NCBI RefSeq assembly: GCF_029784135.1
Contig: NC_073746.1
Location: 55,216,097 to 55,280,096, forward strand
DNA length: 64,000 bases
From: Toxorhynchites rutilus septentrionalis
Taxonomy: Eukaryota > Arthropoda > Insecta > Diptera > Culicidae
Reading direction: 5' to 3'
In this document: in pieces, positions 54,498 to 64,000 of the stretch
How the letters are laid out: each line of letters starts with the position of its first letter
How positions within the stretch are numbered: position 1 is the stretch's first letter
Translations under genes and position numbers: made by a program
The notes under the pieces: model-generated
Database searches by the model: none
What the model saw: only the letters and a program-made list of their open reading frames with translations
Told to the model about the DNA's origin: nothing

Positions 54498-54764
54498 ATT
54501 TTTTTTTTATCTTCGCTTATTTTTTGTCGGCATATTTCCGCCACTTCAGTGCCAATCACCGACATCAGGGAGGCGACTCCACCTGTCCCTACCTATCAGA
54601 CTCAACAACTCATGAGCCGGGCCAACTTCTTTTACTTCCCCTCCGAAGGAAGACGTAACCAGAGATTTTTCGCCTCAGAAAATCCCAACGACTCCAGCTG
54701 GGATTGAACCCAGACCGATCGGATTGTGAGGCTGTTACGCTAACCACACAACCACTGGCGCCGT
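54498..54764 (-). repeat. Second tRNA-derived SINE type, with ~15 bp target duplication
   Basis: Minus-strand head: GGCGCCAGTGGTTGTGTGG, TTAGCGTAACAGCC, then TCTGGGTTCAATCCCAGC with a B box (GGTTCAATCCC). The tail is A-rich (GATAAAAAAAAA). CTACAATTTTATTTT (54483-54497) and CTATAATTTTATTTT (54765-54779) flank it, a 15 bp duplication with one change. The body differs from the Feilai-like SINEs. 267 bp. Confidence 0.85.
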
Positions 54765-54779
54765 CTATAATTTTATTTT

Positions 54780-55140
54780 GTTCTCATCCGTTTATGTTTC
54801 CAAGCGATTTTAATTTGAAGGTAACTTAAACAATCCACGATACGAAATTTTGCTATTATCAATCGATGCTTTCCTTCTATTAGTCAAACTTTCATATTAA
54901 TGTTTTATCATTGATGCTGTTTACCCCGATATGTTCTCCTATCCTTGAAGCAATCAAAACGTTATAAATAGTCTTCTACAGATGAAAGACTCGATTAAAC
55001 GCTCACGCAAAAAAATCGAATAGCTCCTTATAGAAATTTTTCTTCGCTCCGTCGATGGTAACACTGCATTCCCCACGATAATATTCGGCTGATCGGATAG
55101 TTATTAGTTTTACAAGAACGTGTGTTTTTAGTGAAATCGT
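54780..55140. other. No recognisable feature
   Basis: Unassigned AT-rich sequence. Confidence 0.4.
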
Positions 55141-55159
55141 ATTACTCGAGCAACCGAGC

Positions 55160-55610
55160 TACCTAGTGGAAATGTTGGACGAAGAAGTCTTCCCCGTCAT
55201 GATGGCCATGCCCAATTTCAAACATTTCGTCTTCCAACGGGACGGAGCGAAGCCTCATACCGCCGATGAAACGTTGTTGTTTCTGCGTAGAGTTTTCAGA
55301 GATCACGTCATCTCCAATCGCTTTCCTGCTCTGTTTAACTGTGGATGGAATTGGCCGCCGTATAGTCTGGATTTAAGTCCGCTCGATTACTTCCTCTGGG
55401 GGTACGTGAAGGACCGTTGCTATGTTAATAAGCCAACTTAATATACTTAATATAAGACGGATTTCGCGCCAACTCGTCTATGGGATTGGCATGACCCTCT
55501 CAGAACTTATTGAAACTTTGAGCGTGAAGACCTTACAGATGTGACAGATGAGACCTTCAGACCAGACCTCCAGCATTTGTTCATCCGCCAAGATCCATAA
55601 TATGGTCCGG
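55160..55610 (+). pseudogene. Mariner-like transposase C-terminal remnant
   Basis: The first 91 codons are open: MPNFKHFVFQRDGAKPHTAD holds the second catalytic Asp, and NWPPYSLDLSPLDYFLWGYV the third, followed by KDRCYVNKPT. This 'WPP.S.DL.PLD.FLWGY.K..VY..KP' wording marks one branch of the mariner superfamily. A stop follows, then frameshifted C-terminal text (DETFRPDLQHLFIRQDP). No N-terminus or ends found. Confidence 0.72.
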
Positions 55611-55677
55611 TAGTCCGCTTGTAGAGGCTCGACCGGGATAACGTTATTTCCAGCGACCTTGCCATGATTTTCTAAAC

Positions 55678-55880
55678 ATGCGTTTGTTAGTCCTTTTTAA
55701 TAGGTTCGTTCCAATCCGAACCTGTCGCTCCAGATCAAATAATTTTCATTTTGATGCAGAAATTTGTAATGCCATGATTTCGAGAAATGTTGCATACAAA
55801 CAGTGGATAAGAAGTAGAAGTGATTTTGATCATGCGCAGTATAAACAACTGCGTAACCATGTAAATCATTTAACACTTTA
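55678..55880 (+). pseudogene. LINE ORF2 fragment (between endonuclease and RT)
   Basis: LFNRFVPIRTCRSRSNN, then SRNVAYKQWIRSRSDFDHAQ, YKQLRNHVNHLT matches the endonuclease-RT linker of CR1/Jockey-type LINEs ('LFD.HVPLR..R.R..PWF...I..A...RN.AYR.W...R'). The likely continuation lies beyond the foldback element at 58585. Confidence 0.6.
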
Positions 55881-56027
55881 AGGACCGGGAAGAAATCTGC
55901 AAGACATACGCCTGGAACCGCACGTTTTGACTTGTGTGAAGTGGCTTGCTTTGCTTGCAAGTTTTTATGAGGCTTTAAATTATGCAATTAATTCGCCTCT
56001 ATGTGTAAGGTTAGCGGATGAAAGTTC

Positions 56028-58272
56028 AGCGGATAAAAGTTTTTGTTGCGTGCAAGTTTTTATTCAACGTCTTGCTGGATTTAATTAATAATGAATTATG
56101 TCAGTTGAAATAAATTGACTGTCTATCGAGTAACATATTTCACAATCATGCTCATTAGATAGAGAGTTGAAACATTCATCTTCCCACATAATTCATTTTT
56201 TTCTTGATAGTGACAGAGAAAAGTTATAGACTGAAACGTGAGCATAAGTCAATGTAGGAAAATATACAGAATTTTGAAAATCAAAAAAAAAGTTGTTCGA
56301 ATAGAGTTATCGAAGCTATTCGATAGAGAAATATTTCACCTATCTTCCAGCCACAATTTGATTAATTGGAAAAGGGTCTGAGAAAAGTTATAGGCCAAGT
56401 TGTATGGGAGGAAGTCAACCGCGAGTAATCGGTTTTCTACCTTACTAACCATAGAATTGAGAAATTGTTTATATATAGTTATAAAAATATGGTTAACAGT
56501 TCGGCTCCTTAAAACTTATGTAACTGAGCCTGTAAAAATAAACGAATTAATAAAAAATAAGTTGTATGGGAGAATTTTTTTTAAAGAAAACTGAAAAAAG
56601 TTATTTGAAAGGACCGGAAGCACATTCTCGAGATAGTACTCATTCGATAAAGGATATTTTTATTCATCTTAAGCCAAATTTTCATTGGTCAGAAAAGGGT
56701 CTAAGAAAAGGTATAGGCCAAAACCTGTACAACTTGTATGGGTGAAATAAATAAATTTAAAGAAAATTGAAAAAAAAAGTTATTTTAAAGGACCCAAAAT
56801 ACATTTTCGAGATAGTACTCATTCGATAAAGAATGTTTTTATTTATCTTTAGCCAAATTTTCATCGGTCCGAAATAAATATGAGGAAAATTATTGGCCAA
56901 AACGTTCACGAGTTGTACGCGGGAAAGGGTCTGGCTGGGTAAGGAAGTAAAAAGTAAAGAGGAAGTAAAAATTTCAATTGTACAGAGAATTTGACTATTT
57001 TTTGAATCCTTATCCATAGGATCTATAGTGAAAAACGTACCTTTAAATTTTTAGCACGCCATTCTCAATAGCTTTGAGATAAAAAATTGAAAAAAATACT
57101 GAAAGTGCATCTTACTATATCGGGAAAAATAATCAATAAATAAATTCCTAAAAAATTTAGGTATTAAAAAAAGTCTAGAAATATTGATTTTTTTAGTATT
57201 TAGAGATTCAGTACTACTATAATTCGTGTTTAAATGTGCTCCTACGCCTTTTATAGATATGTGTGATTTTTTTTCAGATAATAATAAGATAATGCTCCTA
57301 TATGGTTCACTATAAGAGCCATAGTGAAAAATGAAGTTTTTTTCCATTCTCAATAGGCTTGGAAATGAAAATTTGAGAAAATACTCAAAGTACAACTTCT
57401 ATGGTGTACCGTGACAAATTATATTAAATTTTATACCCTGCGTAAAAAAAATCCAGAGTAAAATATTCCGTGTAAATCCATGTAAATTATGCTTTAAAGA
57501 GATTTATATTCCATCTTCATGCGTTAATATTTCACGATTTTAAAGCATTTCAAAAATCGCCTAAAAATTTCGACTTCGCACTCTGTTCCTTAATTTTTTT
57601 TTCGAGTGTGAAAAAGTTCTATTTCCATTTTCGATAAATTTATTAATTTCCCTCCTACAACTTGTATACGTTTTGGCACATACCTTTTCTTAGATTCTTT
57701 TCCGGCCAACGAAAATTTGGCTGAAGATGGATAAAAGTATTCTCTATCCAATGAGTATTATCTAGAAATGTGTTATGGGTCCTTTCAAATAACTTTGGAA
57801 ATTTTGCTAAAGATAGATAAAAATATTCTATATCGAAGTGCTATCTCGAGAATGTGTTTTGAGTTCTTTCAAAAAACTTTTTTCAATTTTCTTTAACATA
57901 ATTAATTTCTTCCATATAACTTGGCCTATAACTTTTCTCATACACTTTTCGATTAATAAAATCGGGACTAGAAGATAACTAGAAATAACTTCGATAACTC
58001 TATTCGAACAACTTTCTTTTTTATTTTAAAAATTCTGTAAATTTTCGTATATTAACCCATGCTCACGTTTCAGTCTATAATTTTTCTCTGTCACGATCAA
58101 GAAAAAAATGAACTATGTGGAAAGATGAATGTTTCAACTCTCTATCTAATGAGCATGATTGTGAAATATGTTACTTGATAGACAGCCAATTTATTTCAAC
58201 TGACATTACTCATTATTAATTAAATCCAGACGTTGAATAAAAAGTTGCACGCAACAAAAACTTTTATCGGCT
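56028..58272. mobile_element. Giant foldback element, about 2.25 kb
   Basis: The left end GGATAAAAGTTTTTGTTGCG is mirrored at the right by CGCAACAAAAACTTTTATC; inverted similarity continues inward for several hundred bases (for example TTCAACGTCT, GAAACATTCATCTTCC, GTTGTTCGAATAGAGTTATC). The arms also contain direct ~180 bp units ('cattctcgagatagtactcattcgataaag...ttaagccaaattttcattgg...gtataggcc') repeated at least three times on the left and twice inverted on the right. No coding. It separates two LINE fragments and so probably inserted in that LINE. Confidence 0.8.
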
Positions 58273-58295
58273 GATTTCACACAAGTCCGTAAAGA

Positions 58296-58382
58296 AGGAA
58301 CGCGAAAACGAGAAATCTCGTGAGCGGTCCGCAACGAATGGGACGCGAAACACGAGAAATCTCGTGAGCGGTCCGCAAAGTG
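58296..58382. repeat. Tandem duplication, ~43 bp unit with inner palindrome
   Basis: Two adjoining copies containing ACGAGAAATCTCGTGAGCGG and TCCGCAA. Each has the short palindrome ACGAGAAATCTCGT-like (CGAGA...TCTCG). Confidence 0.9.
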
Positions 58383-58584
58383 TAAGTGACTTGATCGATT
58401 TCTCTTCATCAACTTTTTCTTTAGTTAGCTTTTTCTTTAGTAGTGCAAAAACGTTCCAATTTAAGTTTGCTATAGAGTCCGATAGATGAGGTTCTGATCT
58501 ATCTTCCGCATTGCCAAATACAGTACGGAATGTATTTGCAGCTAAGTTATGACCAAAAGAGAGAGTCGATGTAGAGAAATCGAT

Positions 58585-59320
58585 CAAATCACTTACACCC
58601 CTTTCATTCTAAGCCCGCCAATTAACAAAGCCATAGCTGATTACGTTTCCTCTGTTTTGCATTCCAGTTGTACTAGCAAGCAACTGTGGGCGAAACTTGA
58701 GCAACTCAATGTATCTAAACCTGCTGATAATCAATCAAAGTTAACTAACTCTGGCGATGAAATCAATAATATCTTTAGCGAAAACTTTACGGGCGACCTT
58801 GAACTACCACTATTATCTCCAGAAAATCCGAATGGTTTCAGTTTTCTTTCATGTAATGAATCAGAGAATGTAAAAGCAATTGAATCTATTACTATTACAT
58901 CTTAATACACAGTGCCCCAAAATCTATGCTGGCTTGCGCCACTTGAGACTTACTGAAGGTATGTTGTCTGCTACGGTTCAAATATGATTATTTAAATCTC
59001 TCCTGCTACCCTACTTCACTTATGGTTTGGAACTAACTTCGAATGCCTCTGTAGACGCTCTCGAAAGATTGAGGGTTGCGCTATATGGGTGTGTTAGATG
59101 GACATTCGGTATTAGTACGTTTTCTCGAGTTTCTCATCTTTACCATCAGTTATTGTCCCTTTTATCTTTTTTGAAAAGCTTGCTTCTTCTAGAGGCACGC
59201 GCACCCGAAACTTTGTTCTGCCACAAGTAAATACTTCTCATTTTTGAGACTCATTCTTCGTACGAGCAATTATTCTTTGGAACCAGCTACCAGCTGAAAT
59301 TAAAATCATTCGATCAATAG
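58585..59320 (+). pseudogene. LINE ORF2 fragments (linker and C-terminal region)
   Basis: 58585-58905: TSKQLWAKLEQLNVSKPAD, then DEINNIFSENFTGDLELP and FSFLSCNESENVKAIESI, the region before RT in CR1-like LINEs. 58985-59320: LPYFTYGLELTSNASVDAL, ERLRVALYGCVRWTFGIS, RVSHLYHQLL, LFFGTSYQL, the region C-terminal to RT. The RT itself is missing, so an internal deletion joins them. Same strand and likely same element as 55678-55880. Confidence 0.65.
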
Positions 59321-59386
59321 TGAGTTGGTTAGAAGGACGAAATGAGAAATTCGAAATTTAAAAGAAAATAGTTATATATTGGATTA

Positions 59387-60318
59387 AAGGGTGTTTCACA
59401 TCAAATTGCATCACGGAAAAAACGCTGTAGAAATTCGCCCAGTAGACCGATCCTTTTGAAAATTTTAGACAGTAAAATAAAAACTATTAAACAACTTTTG
59501 GCATTTTCTTTTTATTCATACTTCGAGCCCAAGCCCGTATGCTCGCACCTTCCTCTTTACCCCGTCCATAAGGTTCTGTACAACGTCAGGTTGTAGTTTT
59601 TTTTGAACAAAAATCCATTTTCTGTTGAAGTCCGCCTCCGATTTGACAACTTTTGGGTTCTTCCGGAGGGCCTGCTTCATAATCACCCAATATTTCTCTA
59701 TTGGGTGAAGGATTCGGTTTCGTCGTCCATTACCAGGCAATGCGGCTTCGTCAGCATTTCGGTGTACAGCTTCCGGGCTCGCGTCTTCCCTACCATGTTT
59801 TGTCTTTCGTCGCGGTTAGGAGCCTTCTGAACCTTGTATGTACGCAGGCCCTCCCGTTGCTTGGTCCGCTGGACGAATGAACTTGACAAATTCAGCTTAT
59901 TGGCGACATCCCGGACCGAACTTCTCGGATCACGTCTAAACTGCTTAACTACGCGCTTGTGATCTTTTTCACTGACGGAGCATCCATTTTTGCCGTTCTT
60001 CACCTTCCGGTCGATGGTTAGGTTCTCGAAGTATCGTTTTAGTACTCTGCTGACCGTGGATTGGACGATTCCCAGCATCCTACCGATGTCCCGATGTGAC
60101 AACTCCGGATTCTCGAAATGAGTGCGCAGGATTAATTCACGACGCTCGTTTTCGTTCGACGACATTTTTCCAAATTTACGAAAAAATTGACAGTGAAGCA
60201 TGGCCAACGTGATCTATACACTCTTATCTGATTATAAGCGAAAGCTGAAGATATAATTCCTAAAAATTAAATTTCTACAGCGTTTTTTCTGTGATGCAAT
60301 TTGATGTGACACACCCTT
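59387..60318 (-). mobile_element. DD37E transposon, internally deleted copy
   Basis: Same ends as 6424-7722: AAGGGTGTTTCACATC at left, GATGTGACACACCCTT at right, TA at 59385-59386 and 60319-60320; 932 bp, 367 bp shorter. Outside the deletion the two copies are very similar, so this is a non-autonomous derivative of the same family. Confidence 0.93.
59516..60165 (-). pseudogene. DD37E transposase with central deletion
   Basis: N-terminus MSSNENERRELILRTHFE with both helix-turn-helix motifs and first Asp (LVMDDE) intact, then a junction near 59710 that removes about 120 codons including the second Asp. The reading continues in another frame with HPIEKYWVIMKQALRKNPK and a complete C-terminus ending RAYGLGLEV, which shows the family C-terminus lost by frameshift in the other copy. 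Confidence 0.9.
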
Positions 60319-60439
60319 TATGATCCAATATTTAAAATGTGGTCGTATTGAATCTAATTGCAGAATTTAAAACGGATAAGTCCTTACTCTGCAAGTATAT
60401 ATGAATGAATAAATGGAAATGACTTGAAGTCCCCATTTA

Positions 60440-60950
60440 ACGAGGATAAGGAATCAAGGATGTTCAAGCCGCCAAGATGACGCGAATTGAGTCGACCGCC
60501 GACCCACCATCGGAAGCGGCGGTCTCTCGCACACAAACCTGCGTTCCAATGATTGCCCGATTAGTTTGAAACATAAGATACGATCCTTTGGAAGGCGTTT
60601 GCCTGGTGCATTACATTCCCCCGTTTAATTTTTGTTTTGAAATATATCATTCATATCAATTCAAAATTATTGCAGACCGTTTCACGAGTATGATGTTTGA
60701 TGTTTTTCCCGCGCCACAAAATTTCATGCTCAATTCACGTTTTTATCATGTAGGTCTTGCTAATAACAATTTATGCAATGTTGGTCCATGATATCATGAT
60801 ATCGAGCAAGTTGTTTGATAATGTAAAATACAAATAATGAATTTAACTGGCTGCTGATTTAGAGGTTCTGATCTGGCCTGCTACACTTTTTGTTGCGGTT
60901 GTTTCTGTTGCAGTTTTTTTTGGGGCGATTTATTCCTGGAACCAGTGTTT
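60440..60950 (-). mobile_element. Long-TIR repeat family, copy 3, interrupted
   Basis: Inverted relative to the other copies: 'ccgccgacccaccatcggaagcggcggtctctcgc' and 'cgcgccacaaaatttca', then an inserted ~155 bp segment (60726-60885), then GCGGTTGTTTCTGTTGCAGT and GGGGCGATTTATTCCTGGAA. The left arm is not preserved. Confidence 0.6.
60726..60885 (+). repeat. Short inverted-pair repeat, arm 1
   Basis: ATGCTCAATTCACGTTTTTA..., ATTTATGCAATGTTGG, GATATCATGATATCGAGC, TTAACTGGCTGCTGATTTAG. The reverse complement is at 61935-62075. It interrupts the long-TIR repeat at 60440-60950, so it is a mobile unit in its own right. Confidence 0.75.
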
Positions 60951-61009
60951 AATTAAAATTCTTGGGATCTTGAGAACAATATCAAAACTACCTTTAAAGT
61001 AAACTGCCC

Positions 61010-61720
61010 ACTGAATCGAAAACCTTCAAGTAAGGATGCATCTTGGTGGAACAAAAAACTTGAAAAGCTTAGAAAACTATCTATAAAATTCTGCAACAAA
61101 CAATAATTACTTCTGATAGATTACAAAAAGTGTCTAGCAGAATATAACAAAGAAACCCGTAAATCAAAAAAAAGGTATCGAAAGTTCACCTGTGAACAGG
61201 TAGAAAGTTTACCTGTATAAGCAAGACTTCATAAAGTCCATTCAAAGGATCATACCAACGGACTTGATAGTCTGAAGAAAGAAACCAATCCCCAGGAAAC
61301 ACTTAGTATCGTGATGGATACACACTTCCCAGACTCAATCCAAATGACTTCTGAACACGCACAGGTTTTCAATACAGCTCAATCCTGTCCAATCAGAGAC
61401 GAGATTAGAGCTAATGAAATATCCAGGTCGGTATTTACGACGTCAACGGTTGAATGGGAAGTGGATTACTTAAAACCCTTTAAATATCCAGGACCAGATT
61501 CCTACAACGATCCGACTAATAACAGCTAAACTAGAAGCATCTACACTAACAACGAAACCAACTAGTTTTTTGTGGTACCTGGACAGTGGCCTATAGTTTT
61601 TCATGCTCCCTTAAAACAATTAGCTGCTACTAACGATGTTAATCTATACTGGGTACCTGGTCACTGCGGTGTAGAAGGTTATGAAAAAGTTGTTGGGTCT
61701 GAGCCTAGGGGCTCGGACGG
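61010..61720 (+). pseudogene. LINE ORF2 fragments: linker plus RNase H
   Basis: SSKDASWWNKKLEKLRKLS, YNKETRKSKKRYRKFTCE, ARLHKVHSKDHTNGLDSL, TVEWEVDYLKPFKYPGPDS: the endonuclease-RT linker and entry to RT. A jump follows to LAATNDVNLYWVPGHCGVEG, the RNase H block. The RT core is deleted. LINEs with RNase H include the I and LOA clades; the linker wording is closest to LOA/Jockey-like elements in my reading. Confidence 0.65.
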
Positions 61721-61934
61721 AATCTTGACATAGGACTGTGATTGTGTGTGGTGTAGCTGCTGTAGTGAACTGATCTCATTGGGTGCTAAGTTCTGCTTAT
61801 GTATGGGAAAGGGAAAGAAGAATGGGCAAGTGCATTCGAGGAAGTGAAGTGGACTTGTAAGGAAGACATACATATATTAAGACCGCGAATACTCAAGCTA
61901 TCATAATCTGATATGCGTGAGTATACCCTTTCGA

Positions 61935-62075
61935 ACCCCTAAATCAGCAGCCAGTTAAATTCTTTATTTTTACATTATCAAACAACTTGCTCGATATCAT
62001 GATATCCTGGACCAACATTGCATAAATTGTTAGTAGCAAGACCTACATGATAAAAACGTGAATTGAGCATGAATT
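61935..62075 (-). repeat. Short inverted-pair repeat, arm 2
   Basis: Reverse complement of 60726-60885: CTAAATCAGCAGCCAGTTAA, GCTCGATATCATGATATC, GTGAATTGAGCATGAATTG. About 1.05 kb separates the two copies, with the LINE fragment between them. Confidence 0.75.
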
Positions 62076-62079
62076 GATT

Positions 62080-62455
62080 GGACAACATACAATGCAACGA
62101 CTGATGAATGCCTATTATCGCCAAATGGAGAATAACTCATAATACGCATCGATTTACATTGTGAACTAACGCCCGAATATAGGCAAAAAGAGTGCTCGTT
62201 TCATTTGGGAGGAAAGTGAGTGGTTAGTGCAATCTTAAAAACATACCCATTTTAATCATCAAATTGTTTAACTTTTTCACTATATTTTCTGTTTCAAGTG
62301 TGTTCAAGCATTAATTGCTAGATAAATTTCCTGTCTAATGTCTGTCTGATAACACAACATATGTCGCAATAACGATTTTGAGTAATATCCGTTTGAAAAC
62401 TCCTCATGAATCGTTACATTTTTCGTAGAGTTACCCCCTTATATACAAATCAAAG
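62080..62455. other. No recognisable feature
   Basis: Unassigned AT-rich sequence. Confidence 0.4.
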
Positions 62456-62460
62456 ACATA

Positions 62461-62705
62461 GTCCTTGAGCTTGAGCTTGGGTAGACTGTACACTTCGAAG
62501 TTGCTCTCCGTGATTGACCTGGATCAGCGAAATTGCACAAAAAACACACCGAATGACGCTTGGGAGTAGCAAATCATTCTCATCGTGCAAGTTTCGGTGA
62601 ATCGATCTATGTATATTCAATAACGACGCCGGTCACGTCCTTACAGTCACCAGGGGAAGGGAAGGAATGTTAGTATGACAATCGCAGCCGCCTGGAGCTA
62701 CTCGC
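62461..62705 (+). repeat. Dispersed repeat with TTGCTCTCCGTGATTGACCTGG core, copy 2
   Basis: CTTGAGCTTGAGCTTGGGTA, GACTGTACACTTCGAAG, CTCTCCGTGATTGACCTGG, CAGCGAAATTGCAC, GACGCCGGTCACGTCC, GGAATGTTAGTATGAC. More complete than the copy at 41281. Confidence 0.65.
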
Positions 62706-62709
62706 CCGA

Positions 62710-63055
62710 TTAAAAACCTAAAAAACAAATTTTAAGTAGCTCCCACAATTATAGACACTATTCTGATTTGAGGAACTACATATCGGCTCAAAGAGGCGTG
62801 TGAAGGATGAAATTGACGAACAATTTGAAGCCAAAGTGCAACAAAAACATGTATAAACATCATGATTTTTTTTTATTTTGTGGTATTGATACGACAACCA
62901 ATAAATAAAAAAAAATAATTCAAAGTAAAAATAAATCTTTATTTTAATATTTTCCCTTAATTTTTCGATACAGATTTTTTATATAGATTTTTTTGCAAAA
63001 AATACAGATATACAGTTTTTCAGAAAATTTTACAGATTTAAATGTGACAACCCTG
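62710..63055. other. No recognisable feature
   Basis: Unassigned AT-rich sequence. Confidence 0.4.
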
Positions 63056-63057
63056 TA

Positions 63058-63143
63058 ACTACTAGTAACAATGATGCAAGTAATACTACATTGAGACGGC
63101 GAAGTTCCTCTAGGAACGTTAGTGCCATTTAAGAAGAAGAAGA
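63058..63143 (+). repeat. SINE 3' tail fragment (Feilai-like)
   Basis: TGATGCAAGTAATACTACAT, TGAGACGGCGAAGTTCCTCT, AGGAACGTTAGTGCCAT, then AAGAAGAAGAAG: the last ~85 bp and tail of the SINE at 19873-20149, in the opposite orientation. A 5'-truncated fragment. Confidence 0.85.
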
Positions 63144-63149
63144 GAGTTT

Positions 63150-63765
63150 TGCACTCACGATCGCTCGCTTGCCAAGCGAACGCGCAACCAATGCGTCTAC
63201 GGAGAACCTCGGTTTCCAACAATGAAAACGAAAGAATGTCGTTGATACTAACTTAGTAGCGATACTGCTTACCGCTCTATGAGAAAATCATTCATCTAGT
63301 TCAGTGACAATTCAAATAATTGCTTCCAAAACCAACTTTTCTCCGCTATATGTCATACTTTCAACTAGATGGTTAATTTTATCAATAAGTTTTAATTGTA
63401 TCAAAAACAAATCCAGCGCATCAGTACATCAAATAAATAATCTACAACAACAAAAAACGAACGGTTCAACTTATAGCAACTAAAAATAAACATTACTTAT
63501 TCAAGTGTCTACCACTGCTCTTTTCCAACTCCCCGCCAAACAAGAACTCCATTGTAAGCGATCGATTCTCCCCCAGCATCCCATTCGGATTTATTCCCTT
63601 ATCCCCTCCGTGAGTTCGAACCATAGCCCCATGGCAAAGTCATCAAAAATCCACGGGGAGTGGATTCACCTCGTTATGTTCCAGATCATCTCGTGGACAA
63701 TACATTTTCCTTTCCTACAACTTCTGATTCATCTATATTTATGTAGTTTTGCTCATTTCTTTCCC
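63150..63765. other. No recognisable gene; low-repeat sequence
   Basis: Mixed composition without transposon signatures; may be host sequence flanking the exon-like stretch to its right. Confidence 0.35.
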
Positions 63766-63779
63766 TTCTTTATCCTCAG

Positions 63780-64000
63780 CGATGTTCGGTCCATTGCACC
63801 GCCGCCGTTTGATGCACTTTTCCGATCACCTTCCGCGCCCAAAGAGACAGAGAGTTTCGGAAGATAGAGAGCAAGCGAAAAAGGGGGCAGAGGCAAGACA
63901 GAGACGTGGTGTACAAAAAATGCATTTCGATTGAACTCGACGAGAGTTCCATCATCCGGCAAGACTCCAGCGGCCGACCGAAGAGAGCGCGCGTGAATCT
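63780..64000 (+). CDS. Exon-like open stretch at the right edge
   Basis: CTTCTTTATCCTCAG at 63766-63780 is a good splice acceptor (pyrimidine tract plus CAG). From a stop near 63812 one frame stays open to the window end and reads DVVYKKCISIELDESSIIRQ then DSSGRPKRARV, with protein-like composition, but it has no ATG and no recognised domain. Two other frames close inside the segment. It could be a later exon of a host gene, possibly the one starting at 48304, or 5' UTR. Confidence 0.25.

Noticed and set aside
54690..54764. tRNA gene on the minus strand
   Set aside because: Same reason: it is the head of a SINE with A-rich tail and target duplication.
58262..58400. CRISPR-like repeat and spacer
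   Set aside because: Only two adjoining copies with no spacers, in a eukaryotic genome; it is a simple tandem duplication.

Overview
This looks like nuclear DNA of a mosquito (Culicidae, probably a culicine such as Aedes or a relative). The case rests on the repeats. It contains an I-clade LINE with a triple zinc-knuckle ORF1, two DD37E Tc1/mariner-superfamily elements (a group described from mosquitoes), a BEL/Pao element, tRNA-headed SINEs of the Feilai type, Helitrons beginning TCTATATATA and ending CTAG, and many TA-flanked MITEs. Species is inferred from family resemblance only. No bacterial, viral or organellar gene was recognised.

Layout. 1-3.7 kb: I-clade LINE on the minus strand, running off the left edge. 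3.9-10.7 kb: a foldback MITE, a decayed transposase, a TTAA-type repeat, and a BEL/Pao 5' half (LTR, primer site, gag, start of protease) split by a DD37E transposon, followed by a Helitron fragment, a MITE and a SINE. 11-31 kb: mostly AT-rich sequence with scattered transposase fossils, SINEs and MITEs; 14-17 kb is the least repeat-like stretch. 31.8 kb: an (AT)n array. 32-36.2 kb: GATGGCGGC-rich repeats, a 320 bp hairpin, and a complete non-autonomous Helitron with a hAT-type MITE nested inside it with a perfect 8 bp target duplication. 39-41 kb: a decayed hAT transposase split by a MITE. 41.5-43.9 kb: a pogo-like element split by a mariner. 45.6-47.3 kb: a decayed histone cluster (two H2A pseudogenes, possibly an H3 tail, two histone 3' stem-loops). 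47.3-48.4 kb: possible 5' leader and first coding exon of a host gene. 49-52.5 kb: transposase fossils and an internally deleted mariner. 54.5 kb: a second SINE type with target duplication. 55-62 kb: LINE fragments invaded by a 2.25 kb foldback element, a second and internally deleted DD37E copy, and an inverted pair of short repeats. The right edge holds an exon-like open frame.

Function. Nothing here forms a pathway. The only long intact reading frame with a convincing product is the LINE ORF1. Every transposase seen is broken. The value of the window is its nesting order, which gives a relative insertion history, and a few structures (giant foldback, hairpin, histone fossils) that known protein families do not explain.
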